Origin: Fusibacter sp. A1
GTDB lineage: Bacteria; Bacillota; Clostridia; Peptostreptococcales; Acidaminobacteraceae
DNA: 64,000 bases
NCBI RefSeq assembly: GCF_004125825.1
Contig: NZ_QQWI01000001.1
Coordinates: 124,001-188,000, forward strand
Reading direction: 5' to 3'
The notes beneath the pieces were generated by a model. The model made no database searches and was not told where the DNA came from. It saw only the letters and a list, made by a program, of their open reading frames with translations. Both the position numbers and the translations under genes were made by a program. Positions 53,855-63,591 of this stretch are shown here, piece after piece. Position 1 is the first letter of the stretch, and each line of letters starts with the position of its first letter.

Positions 53855-55250
53855 TCAAAAAATTCGACTGCCTTATCTGATGATGATTGTCATCATGCCT
53901 CTTTTAGTCTTTATCGTTTTTAACTTCGCACTGAGAAGCTATTTTTACAGAAATACGCTCAACGACCTAAAACAATCATTCACGACTGTTCAGGTCCTTG
54001 TAAGGGAAGAGGTCGCCACTCGACTGCCGCAAACAACGACTCAACCCACCTTGGAGCAGGTCAGGAGCACCCTGACATCGCTCAATCATGCGATAAGGCT
54101 CGCCAAGAGAACCCAGAACACGGAGATACTCTTTACAAACTCAAACGAAAAGCTGATTTTTCCAAAGGACTTTTCCGAGACGGACTTAAGCGAGGATCTA
54201 ATCGCAGACCTTGTTTCAAAAGCAGGACCGCAGTCGCTGAATGTCACACAAAAGATAGATTACGACGGCCGGACTTATCTGGTGGCCTATTCCGAACTGA
54301 AGGTTCTTAGTTCAAGGGCAAGTCAAAATTACCTGATCCTAGTTGCGCCACTCATCCAAAACGATTCTATGCTAAGACAGATCAATCTGATCCTTATCGG
54401 CATCATCCTAGTCGCTGTGGCGATAGGTTCTCTTGTTGCAAACAAGGTTTCGGGGGATATAACAAAACCCATCAGAGCTGCCGCACTACACGCGACAGAA
54501 ATATCCAAAGGCAAGTATGATCTGATCAGCTCAGATCCTAAATCAAAAGAGATGAGCGTGCTTTACAACAGCCTTAACGACATGAGTAGTGTCATCCAGC
54601 AGTCCGAACAGGCACGGATATACTACTTTCAAAACCTATCCCACGACCTGCGTACACCGCTGATGTCAATCCAGGGCTATGCCGAAGGAATCTCATCGGG
54701 AGTATTTGAAGATACCGCTCAGGCCGCAGCGATCATCGCTTCTGAAAGCATCCGTCTCAAACTTCTTGTCGATCAGCTACTGACGCTCTCAAGGCTTGAA
54801 AGCGGCGCGCAAAAGCTGCACCTTGAAAAAGTCGACATCAAGGAGCTGCTGGACCAATATGCGCAAAGAGTTCAAGGCATCACCAAACAGCAAAATAAGA
54901 TGGTAACACTCAACTGTCCAGACGATTGTTACCTTCTACTCGATGAGGAGCTGTTTGAAAAGGCGATCACCAATCTTCTTTCCAATGCGGTGAAATACGC
55001 ACAAAAAATCATCGTCATCGACGTGACAAACCGCGATACCAGTGTCGTAATCCAAATTCAGGACGACGGTCCCGGTTTAAATCCAGAAACGATTCCACAT
55101 CTGTTCGATCGTTTTTATAAGGGCGACCAAGGCAATTTCGGGTTAGGCTTAGCTATCGTCGCTACAGCTGTTCAGCTCCTAGGTGGCAGGGTCACCGCTG
55201 AAAACCACAAAAAAGGTGCCTTATTCACCGTCACCTTAAATAGGACATAA
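53832..55250 (+). CDS. HAMP-type sensor histidine kinase
   Basis: 472 residues: two membrane segments (about 12-35 and 185-205) around an extracytoplasmic region of ~150 residues, HAMP, H-box SHDLRTPLMSIQGYAEG, N-box NLLSNAVKYA, G-boxes DDGPGL and GNFGLGLAIVA. GGAGA lies before the ATG inside the regulator gene. Forms a two-component system with the upstream OmpR-type protein; the signal is unknown. Confidence 0.94.
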   Translation: MKKQKTLNQKIRLPYLMMIVIMPLLVFIVFNFALRSYFYRNTLNDLKQSFTTVQVLVREEVATRLPQTTTQPTLEQVRSTLTSLNHAIRLAKRTQNTEILFTNSNEKLIFPKDFSETDLSEDLIADLVSKAGPQSLNVTQKIDYDGRTYLVAYSELKVLSSRASQNYLILVAPLIQNDSMLRQINLILIGIILVAVAIGSLVANKVSGDITKPIRAAALHATEISKGKYDLISSDPKSKEMSVLYNSLNDMSSVIQQSEQARIYYFQNLSHDLRTPLMSIQGYAEGISSGVFEDTAQAAAIIASESIRLKLLVDQLLTLSRLESGAQKLHLEKVDIKELLDQYAQRVQGITKQQNKMVTLNCPDDCYLLLDEELFEKAITNLLSNAVKYAQKIIVIDVTNRDTSVVIQIQDDGPGLNPETIPHLFDRFYKGDQGNFGLGLAIVATAVQLLGGRVTAENHKKGALFTVTLNRT

Positions 55251-55253
55251 TCA

Positions 55254-55290
55254 GAATCCCTTAGTGGGCAACTAAGGGATTTTTCGTTTT
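55254..55290 (+). terminator. Terminator after the two-component pair
   Basis: AATCCCTTAGT pairs with ACTAAGGGATT around a GGGCA loop, then TTTCGTTTT. Confidence 0.9.
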
Positions 55291-55340
55291 AAAATCACTA
55301 AAGTGGGAATCAATACGTTAAGGGCAAGGGGGGATTCAAA

Positions 55341-57701
55341 ATGAAGCACAAGGCATTCATACTCTTTTCACATCTGAGTAAAATACAAGTGTTTACGCTG
55401 ATTATGATCTTCATTGGCGGAGTGTTTACCTCCTTGCTGGTTCCTTCTTTTTTTGTAACCAGGCAATTTGAAAAACTGGAACAGGAGGAGCTGCTTGTTG
55501 ATATCGAACGACTGAGAAGTATTCTTACTCAAGAGCAGCAACAACTGACAAACCTAGCACTGGATTGGGGCGAATGGGATGCTACCAATGAGTTTATCGA
55601 TGACATGAATCAGGCTTACATCGATGAGAACCTCTACTGGGAATACCTAGAAGACAGCCAGGCGCTCAACTATATTTTTTATATCGACAATTTCCATCAA
55701 GTCATTTTCGCAGACGGTTATGACTCAGAGATAGGTTCGCTTACAATCGACAAGTTCATCAGTCCACAGATGATCGAGTTGTTTTTTGATAAGATGGCTG
55801 AGAACGGACGTAACTTTACAACCGTCGTGAGTACGGATGATGGACCTGTGCTCCTTGCGGGCAACATCATCACCAACTCACACCGTACGACTCCAACTAA
55901 GGGACTTATCATGATGGGTAGGCTGATCGATCACACCATGGTCGACTCATTGTCCGTACACTTCGGTGTACCTATTGATTTAGGCGAGTCCAACTTTCCT
56001 GAAAAAAATCCTTTATACCTAAGCGGTCCGGATTTTTATTATAGCTACCAGACGATTCACCCAGACCTTATCGAGGCGCGCATGACCTTTAAGACCATCG
56101 ACGGCTCCATGTTCAGCCTTGTCATCCACTGGCCTCGAACCATTTACAACGAAGGTGAAAAAGTGGCGGTTCTTGTCCAAGTGCTTGTCATACTATCCTT
56201 CTTATCTGTAAATTTACTTGTGTTCTTCTCGTTGAGCGGATATTTGACCTACATGGAGCGCACCAGGCGCAGACTCGAAAAGGAGCTCAACGCCTCTGAG
56301 ACGAAATACAGTGATTTATTCAACAACGCTGACGATGCGATTTATATCTACGACGAGAATTTTCTTATCGTGGAGTGCAACAAGACCGCTTATGAGTGTC
56401 TTGGACTGACCAGGGAGCAGCTGCTCGAAAAGAGCATGCTTTCGATCGCTCCCTCAGCGATCATCACCTCGATGCAGCAGTTGGTCCTGCTGTCAAAATC
56501 CGGTCATGTGAACTACGAAACCCTTCATCATCATAGCGACGGGTCCACTTTTCCTGTGGACATCATGGCGCAGAAGGTCACGTATATGAACAAGACCGCC
56601 ATCATGGAGATCGCGCGTGACATCACGACACTAAAAAGAGTCACCGATGAACTGGTCGCTGCGAAGAAAAACGCCGAGTCCGCAAATATGGCAAAGAGCA
56701 TCTTTTTGGCAAATATGAGCCACGAGATCAGAACCCCCATGAATGCGATCATCGGATATTCTCAACTGCTGTTAAATGATCAGTCGATCTCAAGTACTGT
56801 GAAGAACAACTTGAAGACCATCAATAAAAGCGGCAACCACTTGCTCGCACTCATCAATGATGTGCTGGAACTTTCAAAGCTCGAGTCTGGAAAGCCACAG
56901 ATCAATGACAATGATTTTGATCTTATCTCACTTGTCGAAGAAATCATTCAGATGTTCCAGCTCAGAGCCAAGCAAAAGCGGATAAGACTGACCTTCATCC
57001 ATTCAGATAACTTCCCCGATTTCGTAGTAGGCGATGAAAGCAAAATCAGACAGATCATGATCAATCTGATCGGCAACGCTGTAAAGTTCACTTCGGACGG
57101 GGCTATCGACGTTATGATGAATCTTGTCAGCTCGGGTGATATCTTCTATGAGATCACCTTCGATGTTACAGATACTGGGATAGGAATAGCTCTAGAAGAG
57201 CAAGACAAGGTATTCCAAAGCTTCACTCAAACCCAAAGCGGAATAAGTTCGGGTACAGGTACAGGCCTTGGCATGTCGATCAGTAGGGAGTACGCCCGTC
57301 TTTTAGGCGGCGACCTATTTATCTTGAGAAGTGAATCAGAGGTCGGTTCCTGCTTTAGATTTACCTGCCCCCTTAAAGTGTCAGAAAAACTGGGTATCGC
57401 TCTGAATGTACCCGATTCAGAACCATTTAGGCGCCTAAAAGCCGAAAAGCTTGTCGATAAGATAGAGCCCGCTGAAAATGACCGTCTAATCCCTCTAGAT
57501 ATGATCGAGCATTTAAAAGCATCTCTTGAAAATGGAGACAGATTGTCCATTGAAAACCTGCTTCCCAAGTTGATTCGAATCAACAAGGATGTGGCTGAAG
57601 AGATTGAAACACTTCTCGATCAATATGATTATGAGTGCATACAGTTGCTATTACAAAAGGAGGCTGAACGTGGACAGACCGACCAATATCATGATTATTG
57701 A
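55341..57701 (+). CDS. CHASE4-PAS sensor histidine kinase
   Basis: 786 residues: membrane segment near 15-35, a CHASE4-type extracytoplasmic domain (DWGEWDATNEF), second membrane segment near 270-295, PAS (about 325-435), H-box MSHEIRTPMNAIIGYSQLL, N-box NLIGNAVKFT and G-box GTGLGMSISRE. The tail of ~100 residues after the ATPase lacks a receiver domain. AAGGGGGG precedes the ATG. It overlaps the HD-GYP regulator by 32 bases, so the two form a signalling unit. Confidence 0.94.
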   Translation: MKHKAFILFSHLSKIQVFTLIMIFIGGVFTSLLVPSFFVTRQFEKLEQEELLVDIERLRSILTQEQQQLTNLALDWGEWDATNEFIDDMNQAYIDENLYWEYLEDSQALNYIFYIDNFHQVIFADGYDSEIGSLTIDKFISPQMIELFFDKMAENGRNFTTVVSTDDGPVLLAGNIITNSHRTTPTKGLIMMGRLIDHTMVDSLSVHFGVPIDLGESNFPEKNPLYLSGPDFYYSYQTIHPDLIEARMTFKTIDGSMFSLVIHWPRTIYNEGEKVAVLVQVLVILSFLSVNLLVFFSLSGYLTYMERTRRRLEKELNASETKYSDLFNNADDAIYIYDENFLIVECNKTAYECLGLTREQLLEKSMLSIAPSAIITSMQQLVLLSKSGHVNYETLHHHSDGSTFPVDIMAQKVTYMNKTAIMEIARDITTLKRVTDELVAAKKNAESANMAKSIFLANMSHEIRTPMNAIIGYSQLLLNDQSISSTVKNNLKTINKSGNHLLALINDVLELSKLESGKPQINDNDFDLISLVEEIIQMFQLRAKQKRIRLTFIHSDNFPDFVVGDESKIRQIMINLIGNAVKFTSDGAIDVMMNLVSSGDIFYEITFDVTDTGIGIALEEQDKVFQSFTQTQSGISSGTGTGLGMSISREYARLLGGDLFILRSESEVGSCFRFTCPLKVSEKLGIALNVPDSEPFRRLKAEKLVDKIEPAENDRLIPLDMIEHLKASLENGDRLSIENLLPKLIRINKDVAEEIETLLDQYDYECIQLLLQKEAERGQTDQYHDY

Positions 57702-58746
57702 CGACACGCCTGCAAATTTGAAACTACTCGAGCAACTCCTCAGGACAGAAGGATACCATGTATTCAGTTTTCCAAATGGCGAGCTTGCGATAAAAAGCGC
57801 CATCAACAAGCGCCCTGATCTGATTTTCCTCGATATCAACATGCCGCAAATGAATGGATACGAGGTTTGCAAAGCGCTAAAGAGCCATCGCAACACATTT
57901 GACATCCCCATCATCTTTATCAGTGCGCTGCATAGCACCATGGATAAGGTAAAGGCCTTCAACGCCGGTGGTGTCGATTATGTGTCAAAACCTTTTGAGA
58001 TAGAAGAAGTCAGAGCGCGGCTCAAGACGCATCTAAAAATCCATGAACTCGAATCCAAACTGAGAGATGTCAGCCATCATCTTGGTGAAATGGTAAAAAT
58101 GAAGGTCGCAGAAGTCGCAGAATCCCAGTACGCAACCATTATCGCCTTGGCAAGACTTGCAGAATCCAGGGATGACGATATCGGTAACCATATCGAAAGG
58201 GTCAAAACCAGCTGTAAACGACTCGCTCAACTTCTTTCAGTTTTTCCCGAATATAAGAACCTCATCACACCGATCTATATCGAAAATCTTTCACATGCCT
58301 CACTCTTACACGATATAGGAAAAGTCGCCATAGAGGACGCTATCCTTAAAAAGCCTGAAAGACTGACTATTTCGGAGTTTGAAAGGATGAAAGAACACAC
58401 CACCATCGGCGCTGACACATTAAAGGTCATCCTCGAAAAGTACCCGCAGAACAAGTTTATCAGCATGGGGCTTGCCATCGCCAACTACCATCATGAAAAG
58501 TGGAACGGCACAGGGTATCCAGGGCATCTTTCAGGAATATCCATTCCTTTGCCGGCCAGGGTCATGTCCATCGTCGATGTGTACGACGCACTTCGGTCCA
58601 AACGATGCTATAAGGATCCATTCACGCATGACGAATCCATACGGATCATTCAAAGTGAAAAGGGTATCTCCTTCGACCCTCTCATCACAGACATCTTTGT
58701 GGAACATCATGAGGAATTCAGACAGATTTATGATATGACTACTTGA
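57670..58746 (+). CDS. Response regulator with HD-GYP phosphodiesterase domain
   Basis: 358 residues: receiver (IMIIDDTPANLKLLE, phospho-Asp in FLDINMPQMNG, Lys in SKPFE), linker coiled coil, then HD-GYP with LLHDIGKVAIED, YHHEKWNGTGYP and IVDVYDALRSKRCYK. It would degrade c-di-GMP when phosphorylated by the CHASE4 kinase. GTG 57670 has AAAGGAGG directly before it; a longer in-frame start at 57589 lacks one. Confidence 0.94.
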   Translation: MDRPTNIMIIDDTPANLKLLEQLLRTEGYHVFSFPNGELAIKSAINKRPDLIFLDINMPQMNGYEVCKALKSHRNTFDIPIIFISALHSTMDKVKAFNAGGVDYVSKPFEIEEVRARLKTHLKIHELESKLRDVSHHLGEMVKMKVAEVAESQYATIIALARLAESRDDDIGNHIERVKTSCKRLAQLLSVFPEYKNLITPIYIENLSHASLLHDIGKVAIEDAILKKPERLTISEFERMKEHTTIGADTLKVILEKYPQNKFISMGLAIANYHHEKWNGTGYPGHLSGISIPLPARVMSIVDVYDALRSKRCYKDPFTHDESIRIIQSEKGISFDPLITDIFVEHHEEFRQIYDMTT

Positions 58747-58765
58747 ACAGTAGGCTCTTTACAAT

Positions 58766-58813
58766 AAAAAATAGACCAAACGACATAGTTCAAAGTCGCT
58801 TGGTCTATTTTTC
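58766..58813. terminator. Bidirectional terminator
   Basis: AAAAATAGACCAA pairs with TTGGTCTATTTTT, extended by GCGAC/GTCG-type pairs, between the HD-GYP gene and the convergent flavodoxin gene. Confidence 0.85.
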
Positions 58814-59303
58814 ATAGTTTAGAGCAAAGTCCATCTGCCCATTCTTCAATTTTTGTCCAGTCCCGCTGGTCCGCCTTCGAATCTTTAGGTATGCCGAAGA
58901 TAAACCTGACAGGAGCAGGCATCACATCTCCACTCACACCACCGAACACGGCCGTATCGATAGGTTCCACTATGCTGCTTGGTTTGACAAGCGCCTTATT
59001 GACGGTCTTGTTCCACAGCTTTCTTCCTTGGTATGCCATGATTCCAAGTGCGAAATACGCTACTTTGACATTGCTTAGCTCCGCTTTATGCGTATTGACA
59101 AACTCATACGCATCTTGTCTCCAGTTCATACCGTTGATCGGGGCACCTATGATGATGCTATCAAAACCCTTAAAGTCCTTTACCTCATCAAGTTGCCGAA
59201 TCTCTACCGTATGGCCCTTATTTGTCAAAATCTCATTGATCCTCTGTGCCACTTCCCTTGTGGATCCTGTTTTTGTAACATAACCGATCAGTACTTTGCT
59301 CAT
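58812..59303 (-). CDS. Flavodoxin-domain protein
   Basis: 163 residues. FMN phosphate loop GYVTKTGSTREVA (T/S-rich) at the N terminus and IIGAPINGMNWRQDA mid-protein. The length and the C-terminal segment (RDWTKIEEWADGL) resemble protoporphyrinogen-oxidase-like (HemG-type) flavodoxins. GGAGGGA precedes the ATG. Last of three co-directional genes (GNAT, thioredoxin-like, flavodoxin). Confidence 0.88.
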   Translation of the reverse strand: MSKVLIGYVTKTGSTREVAQRINEILTNKGHTVEIRQLDEVKDFKGFDSIIIGAPINGMNWRQDAYEFVNTHKAELSNVKVAYFALGIMAYQGRKLWNKTVNKALVKPSSIVEPIDTAVFGGVSGDVMPAPVRFIFGIPKDSKADQRDWTKIEEWADGLCSKL

Positions 59304-59313
59304 AGAGTCCCTC

Positions 59314-59622
59314 CTAGTTGCTTAGGTCGATATATCTTCGAAGCTCAGCCATCATGTCTGATATGCTGAAAACCCGTTCGTATCTTTTATAGATCTTGTT
59401 CCCATAGATGAACAAGACCGTAGGAAACTGAGTGACATCATACCTTTTGATCAGTTCAGGTGAAAGGTTTGTAGACAATGGCACATAAGTCGCATCACTG
59501 ATTTGATCCAGTTCTTCAACCAGTTTCATTCCGACAATTTCGCAAACATTGCATTCACGGTCACTCAGATGAACCACAAACCATTTTTCCTCTTGCAACT
59601 GCTTAAGTTCCTTTTCGTACAT
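59314..59622 (-). CDS. Thioredoxin-like protein
   Basis: About 102 residues with a thioredoxin fold: active-site-like CNVC in SDRECNVCEIV, cis-proline in TQFPTVLFI, and a typical C-terminal helix. Preceded by an extra acidic region. It could act as a thiol oxidoreductase or a thioredoxin-like reductant for a neighbouring enzyme. ATG 59622 has GGGGTG upstream; ATG 59634 directly after the GNAT stop is an alternative. Confidence 0.85.
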   Translation of the reverse strand: MYEKELKQLQEEKWFVVHLSDRECNVCEIVGMKLVEELDQISDATYVPLSTNLSPELIKRYDVTQFPTVLFIYGNKIYKRYERVFSISDMMAELRRYIDLSN

Positions 59623-59634
59623 GTTACACCCCAT

Positions 59635-60042
59635 CTATTTCAAGTGGTCGGCACTAATTTTCATAGCCGTCCCCATGGTCTCAAACTCCAATTTTTTATA
59701 ATAATCAACGAGATTGTCTTTACATACAAGTTGTATGTGCAGTTTGTTGGACCGGCAGTGGTCGACAAGGCGCCTGCTTATTTCTTTACCGATGCCAAGT
59801 CCCCTGTGGGGTTCAAGCACTCCCACTCCACAAATATACGCGTTGATGATCCCATCAGATACCACTCGACCGGTTCCGATCAGCTGATCCCCATGATAGG
59901 CATAAAGCACATAATAACTTTGAACCATGGTCATTTTCAGTTGATGGCTGGTGATGTTGATTTGCTCCAACCAACCGAGTGCGTCATAAAGAACTGCTAT
60001 GTCCATTGATGATTTGGGAACCATCACATATTCTATCTTCAT
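59635..60042 (-). CDS. GNAT-family N-acetyltransferase
   Basis: 135 residues. The acetyl-CoA loop appears as VLEPHRGLGIGKEISRRLVDHC (R-G-x-G-I-G). Acceptor unknown. AAAGGGTGATG precedes the ATG. First of three close minus-strand genes. Confidence 0.88.
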   Translation of the reverse strand: MKIEYVMVPKSSMDIAVLYDALGWLEQINITSHQLKMTMVQSYYVLYAYHGDQLIGTGRVVSDGIINAYICGVGVLEPHRGLGIGKEISRRLVDHCRSNKLHIQLVCKDNLVDYYKKLEFETMGTAMKISADHLK

Positions 60043-60170
60043 CTATTCATCACCCTTTCCTTATGCTTTGTATAGACCATTCTATCTTGATTCTACCCTT
60101 AAATCAGGTACGAAATCTTGAAATATCTTTTTTTGACCGCGAGTATCCGGCAGCACTTACTTTTTCTGCA

Positions 60171-62441
60171 TCAGTAGTTCCTATCCGGAAATCTCATTCT
60201 CCAGCTGAAATAGTCATTGTCTTCATTCTTTTGGTAGCTTAGACAAGCTGCGAACTTCTCACCCTTCTTGTTGATGAACTGATTGCTGCAGACTTCGCCT
60301 TTTTCAAGGAGCTTCATGATGGTGGATTTGGTCGCAGCGACCTTTAACGCCGTAAGATACTTGTCGTTTTTCCAGATGATGAACTTGCAGCCGCCCTTGT
60401 AGTTCGTACAGCCATAGCCTTTTTCACCTTCAACGATAGCTGAGCCGCAGGTTGGGCATTTTCCGAGCACCTCGCGGTCGTCTGCTCTCTTGTTTCCAAG
60501 ATCCTGAATCACATGAAACTGATCGCTTTTGATCGCGTGTACAGCATCTGCGGTAAAGGACTCGATTTCATTTAAAAAGTCGCTTCGAGGAATTTCTCCC
60601 TTTCCGATGTCAGATAAGGTCTTTTCGAGTCTACCGGTATATTCAAGGTCGAAAAGGGACTTCACAGGGAAGAGCTCCACCATTTTCTTTCCGACAGGCG
60701 TGCAGTACAGGGACTTGCCTTTCATCGCGACATAACCTACTCTGATGAGTTTAGAAATGGTTTCCGCCCTCGTCGCGGGTGTCCCGATGCTGAAACCGCT
60801 TAAGATCGCCTTTAGATTCTCAAGATCCTCTTCAGATTCCTTTTCGTTCACATCGATACCTTCAATGTCATCATCGTCCTCGTCGGAATCGCTGTCGTTT
60901 TCGGCGTCCTTAGGCTTTTGCGTCGTCTTGAACTTTTTACCGCAGGTCTCCATGACCCGCAGCAGTGTCTTTTCAGTGTGCTTTTTAGGAGGATTGGTTC
61001 CTTTTGTTTCGATTTTGGCCTTCTCAACATGAACGACCTCATCCTTTTCAACTTTAGGAAGCACCTTTTCCTTTGATTTTATCTTTTCGACTTTACGCCA
61101 TCCTTCAATCAGCTGAACACGCCCCTTTGTTATGAACCTGCCACTTTCATACTCTCCACCGTCAAGAGCCCCGCATTTGACGGTAATCACGGTCTCCTCG
61201 TGCTCGGCTATGGGCATGAACTGCATCAAAAATCTGTTTCTCACAGCATCATAGACAACCTGCTCGTCTGGCGATAATCCCTTTGCCTGAATATAGGTCG
61301 GTGTAATCGCGCTATGGCTCTCGACTTTTGAATTGTCGAACACGCGCTTTTGAGTATGGAACTCAATCTCCTCTTCAAAGGGCAGTCCTTTTTTATGGAC
61401 GAAGAGCACCCTCTTCACCTTTTCAATCAGCGATTCCTCAAGGGCTAGACTTGCCGTCCTTGGATAGGTGATCAGTTTCTTCTCATAAAGGGACTGGGCC
61501 ACTTTCAAGACCTTGTCGGATGTCCAGCCCTTCTGCTTGCTGGTGACATGACCCTGAAGTCCTGATAGATTGAACAGCACCGGCGGGTATTCCCTTTTTG
61601 TCTCCTTAGTCAGTTCCTCAATGAAGGCGGGCTGCTTGAGTATCGCCTTCTTCAAGTCTTCAAGAAAGGGCTTCTCTTCAAACTTGTCCTTATTGTCAAA
61701 GGTGAAAACCGACTCAAACAGTTCACCTTTCTCGGTCTTTACTGTCGCTATGAGTTTATGGAACTCCTCTTTCACAAAGTTCTCGATTTCAATATCCCTG
61801 TCATAGATGATCTTTAAGGTCGGCAGCAAGACCCTGCCTACATTAAGCGCCTTTCCTGATCCCCGCTGATACTTGAGGGTCGCCACAGAGGTCAGATTGA
61901 TGCCGATCATCCAGTCCGCCCACTGCCTGCTGATACCGGCATCCTTAAGGGGTCTCATGGTCTCATTGTCCACCATCTTGGTTAAGCCCTCTTTTACCTC
62001 GGTAGGCGTCCATTCATTTAAAAGCAGCCTCTTCACAGGCTTTTTCACTTGCAAATAGTCTAATATGATATCCCCTATGATCTGACCCTCACGGTCGAAG
62101 TCACAGGCGGAGATCACTCCAGTCACCTTATCGTCCTCGATCAGTCTCCTGATTGTATCAAGCTGTTTCTTCGCGCCCTCATCCACGACATGCCTGTTCT
62201 TTGAATCCCCTTTGATCTTATATTGAAACGGGTGCGGTACAAAGGGAAAATTCTCCAGTCGCCACCCCGCCATTTTTTCGTCGTAATCCTTCGCGTCAAA
62301 AAGCTCGAGTAAATGACCGAACGCCCATGTGACATAAGCCTTATCGGATTCATAATACCCGTCACGCCTATTCTTTGCACCAATAGCTTCAGCGATATTT
62401 TTTGCGACGGATGGTTTTTCAGCAATTATTACCTTAGACAT
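60171..62441 (-). CDS. topB: DNA topoisomerase III
   Basis: 756-residue type IA topoisomerase that relaxes and decatenates DNA. Toprim SKVIIAEKPSVAKNIAEAIGA with SACDFDREGQ, catalytic Tyr in LITYPRTAS, and a C-terminal CPTCGS...CTNYKGGC zinc ribbon. A strongly acidic insert (DSDSDEDDDDIEG, around residue 525) interrupts the cleft region. ATG 62441 with AGAAGG ahead is preferred over an upstream start. Monocistronic. Confidence 0.95.
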   Translation of the reverse strand: MSKVIIAEKPSVAKNIAEAIGAKNRRDGYYESDKAYVTWAFGHLLELFDAKDYDEKMAGWRLENFPFVPHPFQYKIKGDSKNRHVVDEGAKKQLDTIRRLIEDDKVTGVISACDFDREGQIIGDIILDYLQVKKPVKRLLLNEWTPTEVKEGLTKMVDNETMRPLKDAGISRQWADWMIGINLTSVATLKYQRGSGKALNVGRVLLPTLKIIYDRDIEIENFVKEEFHKLIATVKTEKGELFESVFTFDNKDKFEEKPFLEDLKKAILKQPAFIEELTKETKREYPPVLFNLSGLQGHVTSKQKGWTSDKVLKVAQSLYEKKLITYPRTASLALEESLIEKVKRVLFVHKKGLPFEEEIEFHTQKRVFDNSKVESHSAITPTYIQAKGLSPDEQVVYDAVRNRFLMQFMPIAEHEETVITVKCGALDGGEYESGRFITKGRVQLIEGWRKVEKIKSKEKVLPKVEKDEVVHVEKAKIETKGTNPPKKHTEKTLLRVMETCGKKFKTTQKPKDAENDSDSDEDDDDIEGIDVNEKESEEDLENLKAILSGFSIGTPATRAETISKLIRVGYVAMKGKSLYCTPVGKKMVELFPVKSLFDLEYTGRLEKTLSDIGKGEIPRSDFLNEIESFTADAVHAIKSDQFHVIQDLGNKRADDREVLGKCPTCGSAIVEGEKGYGCTNYKGGCKFIIWKNDKYLTALKVAATKSTIMKLLEKGEVCSNQFINKKGEKFAACLSYQKNEDNDYFSWRMRFPDRNY

Positions 62442-62554
62442 ATAAAACCTTCTTCTCTTAAACAACCGGCGATTAATCTGATACACCACTTATTATACGC
62501 TGTAATCAGCCAACAAACAAATCTCAAATCGTATCCGCCACCAAATGAAACACA

Positions 62555-63343
62555 TTAACCACTTGTCATTCGATACACATAACTCCTGGAAATTCCAAAA
62601 TACTCAGCGATCACAGTCGCCGAAACGTTAAACTCCCATCTTAAAACCTCTAGCAACTGCATTCTCAACGTCAGAAAATATTCTTCGATCCCCATGCCAA
62701 GCATCATTTTTTGATCATATTCCAATACATTGAAAAAGGCGTCGATAAAATCACGGTCTCTCACGCTTATGCTTTTTACTTTCATAATCGCTTGCTCAAT
62801 TTCCTCTTCAATCGATTTGCTTAAAATGACATTAAACTGCTCAGTGGCATCCTGCTGATTCTCACCAAGCATTTCATAAGCTAAATCAAGGTCGCAAATT
62901 CCGCTACCTGCCTGGTACTCATTAAAGGAAGACCAAGGATATTCATAGTCAGTTGTAAGACCTGCCTTTATTGGATTCCTATGAATATACCTTAAAAGAT
63001 TTCTGTAATAGCCACGCTTTGCACAGTAGCAATTCTTGTATCTGCCTGAATAGTTCAATCCGAAGGTGTCTTTTTTATGGTGAAACCATTTCGAATAGGC
63101 CAGTTGCACATCATGCATGAAGGTGCCGATATGTGTTTCACCTGTTGCGATTAGAAAATGAGCATGGTTGTCCATCATACAATAAGCCAGCAGACTCACC
63201 TCGTGTATCTTTTTATAGAATACGAATAGAGTCAGATATTTTTCTTTTTCGCGGTCATGCTTAAATATGTAATTGCCGTTATTGCCTCTAACGATCACGT
63301 GATGAATAGCTCCCGGATGATCCAGTCTTTTTCTATAAACCAC
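62555..63343 (-). mobile_element. REP-associated Y1 transposase (RAYT/IS200-like)
   Basis: About 262 residues of the Y1 HUH transposase superfamily: the HPGAIHHVIVRGNN start, the metal-binding His-x-His in MDNHAHFLIAT, and SKWFHHKKDTFGLNYSGRYK (20 residues) with the candidate catalytic Tyr region, plus a C-terminal helix-turn-helix (EYFGISRSYVYRMTS). RAYT proteins are single-copy and act on short palindromic REP repeats. Start GTG 63343 has AGGAGG eight bases before. Two REP-like units lie 86-169 bp upstream. Whether it is active is unknown. Confidence 0.85.
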
Positions 63344-63428
63344 TATACCCACCTCCTAACCTAATCTATTTTATCTTATTGAAAAGCAATATTGGTCTGC
63401 AAGTTGCATCATACATAATATGGAAATA

Positions 63429-63463
63429 GTGTCGCTAAGGGAAGTCGATACGCTCTGGGACAC
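63429..63463. repeat. REP-like repeat unit A
   Basis: 35-bp unit with GTGTC at one end and GACAC at the other and the core GGAAGTCGATACG. It is 14 bp from unit B and beside the RAYT gene. Confidence 0.75.
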
Positions 63464-63477
63464 ATTATTTTACAATT

Positions 63478-63512
63478 GTGTCGCTGAGGGAAGCTGATAC
63501 GTTCTGGGACTC
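63478..63512. repeat. REP-like repeat unit B
   Basis: Same 35-bp design with the core GGAAGCTGATACG; about 85 percent identical to unit A. Resembles the degenerate copy at 1999-2032. Confidence 0.75.
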
Positions 63513-63522
63513 TTTTGATGAC

Positions 63523-63551
63523 TTGACAGGTGGTGTTTTATGACCTAGTAT
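63523..63551 (+). promoter_or_regulatory. PadR gene promoter with operator
   Basis: -35 TTGACA (63523-63528), 17-bp spacer, -10 TAGTAT (63546-63551). An AGTAT/ATACT inverted repeat at 63547-63564 overlaps the -10, the usual place of a PadR autoregulatory site. Confidence 0.65.
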
Positions 63552-63591
63552 ATACATAGATACTCAATGCATATGAATTCGAGGTATAACT

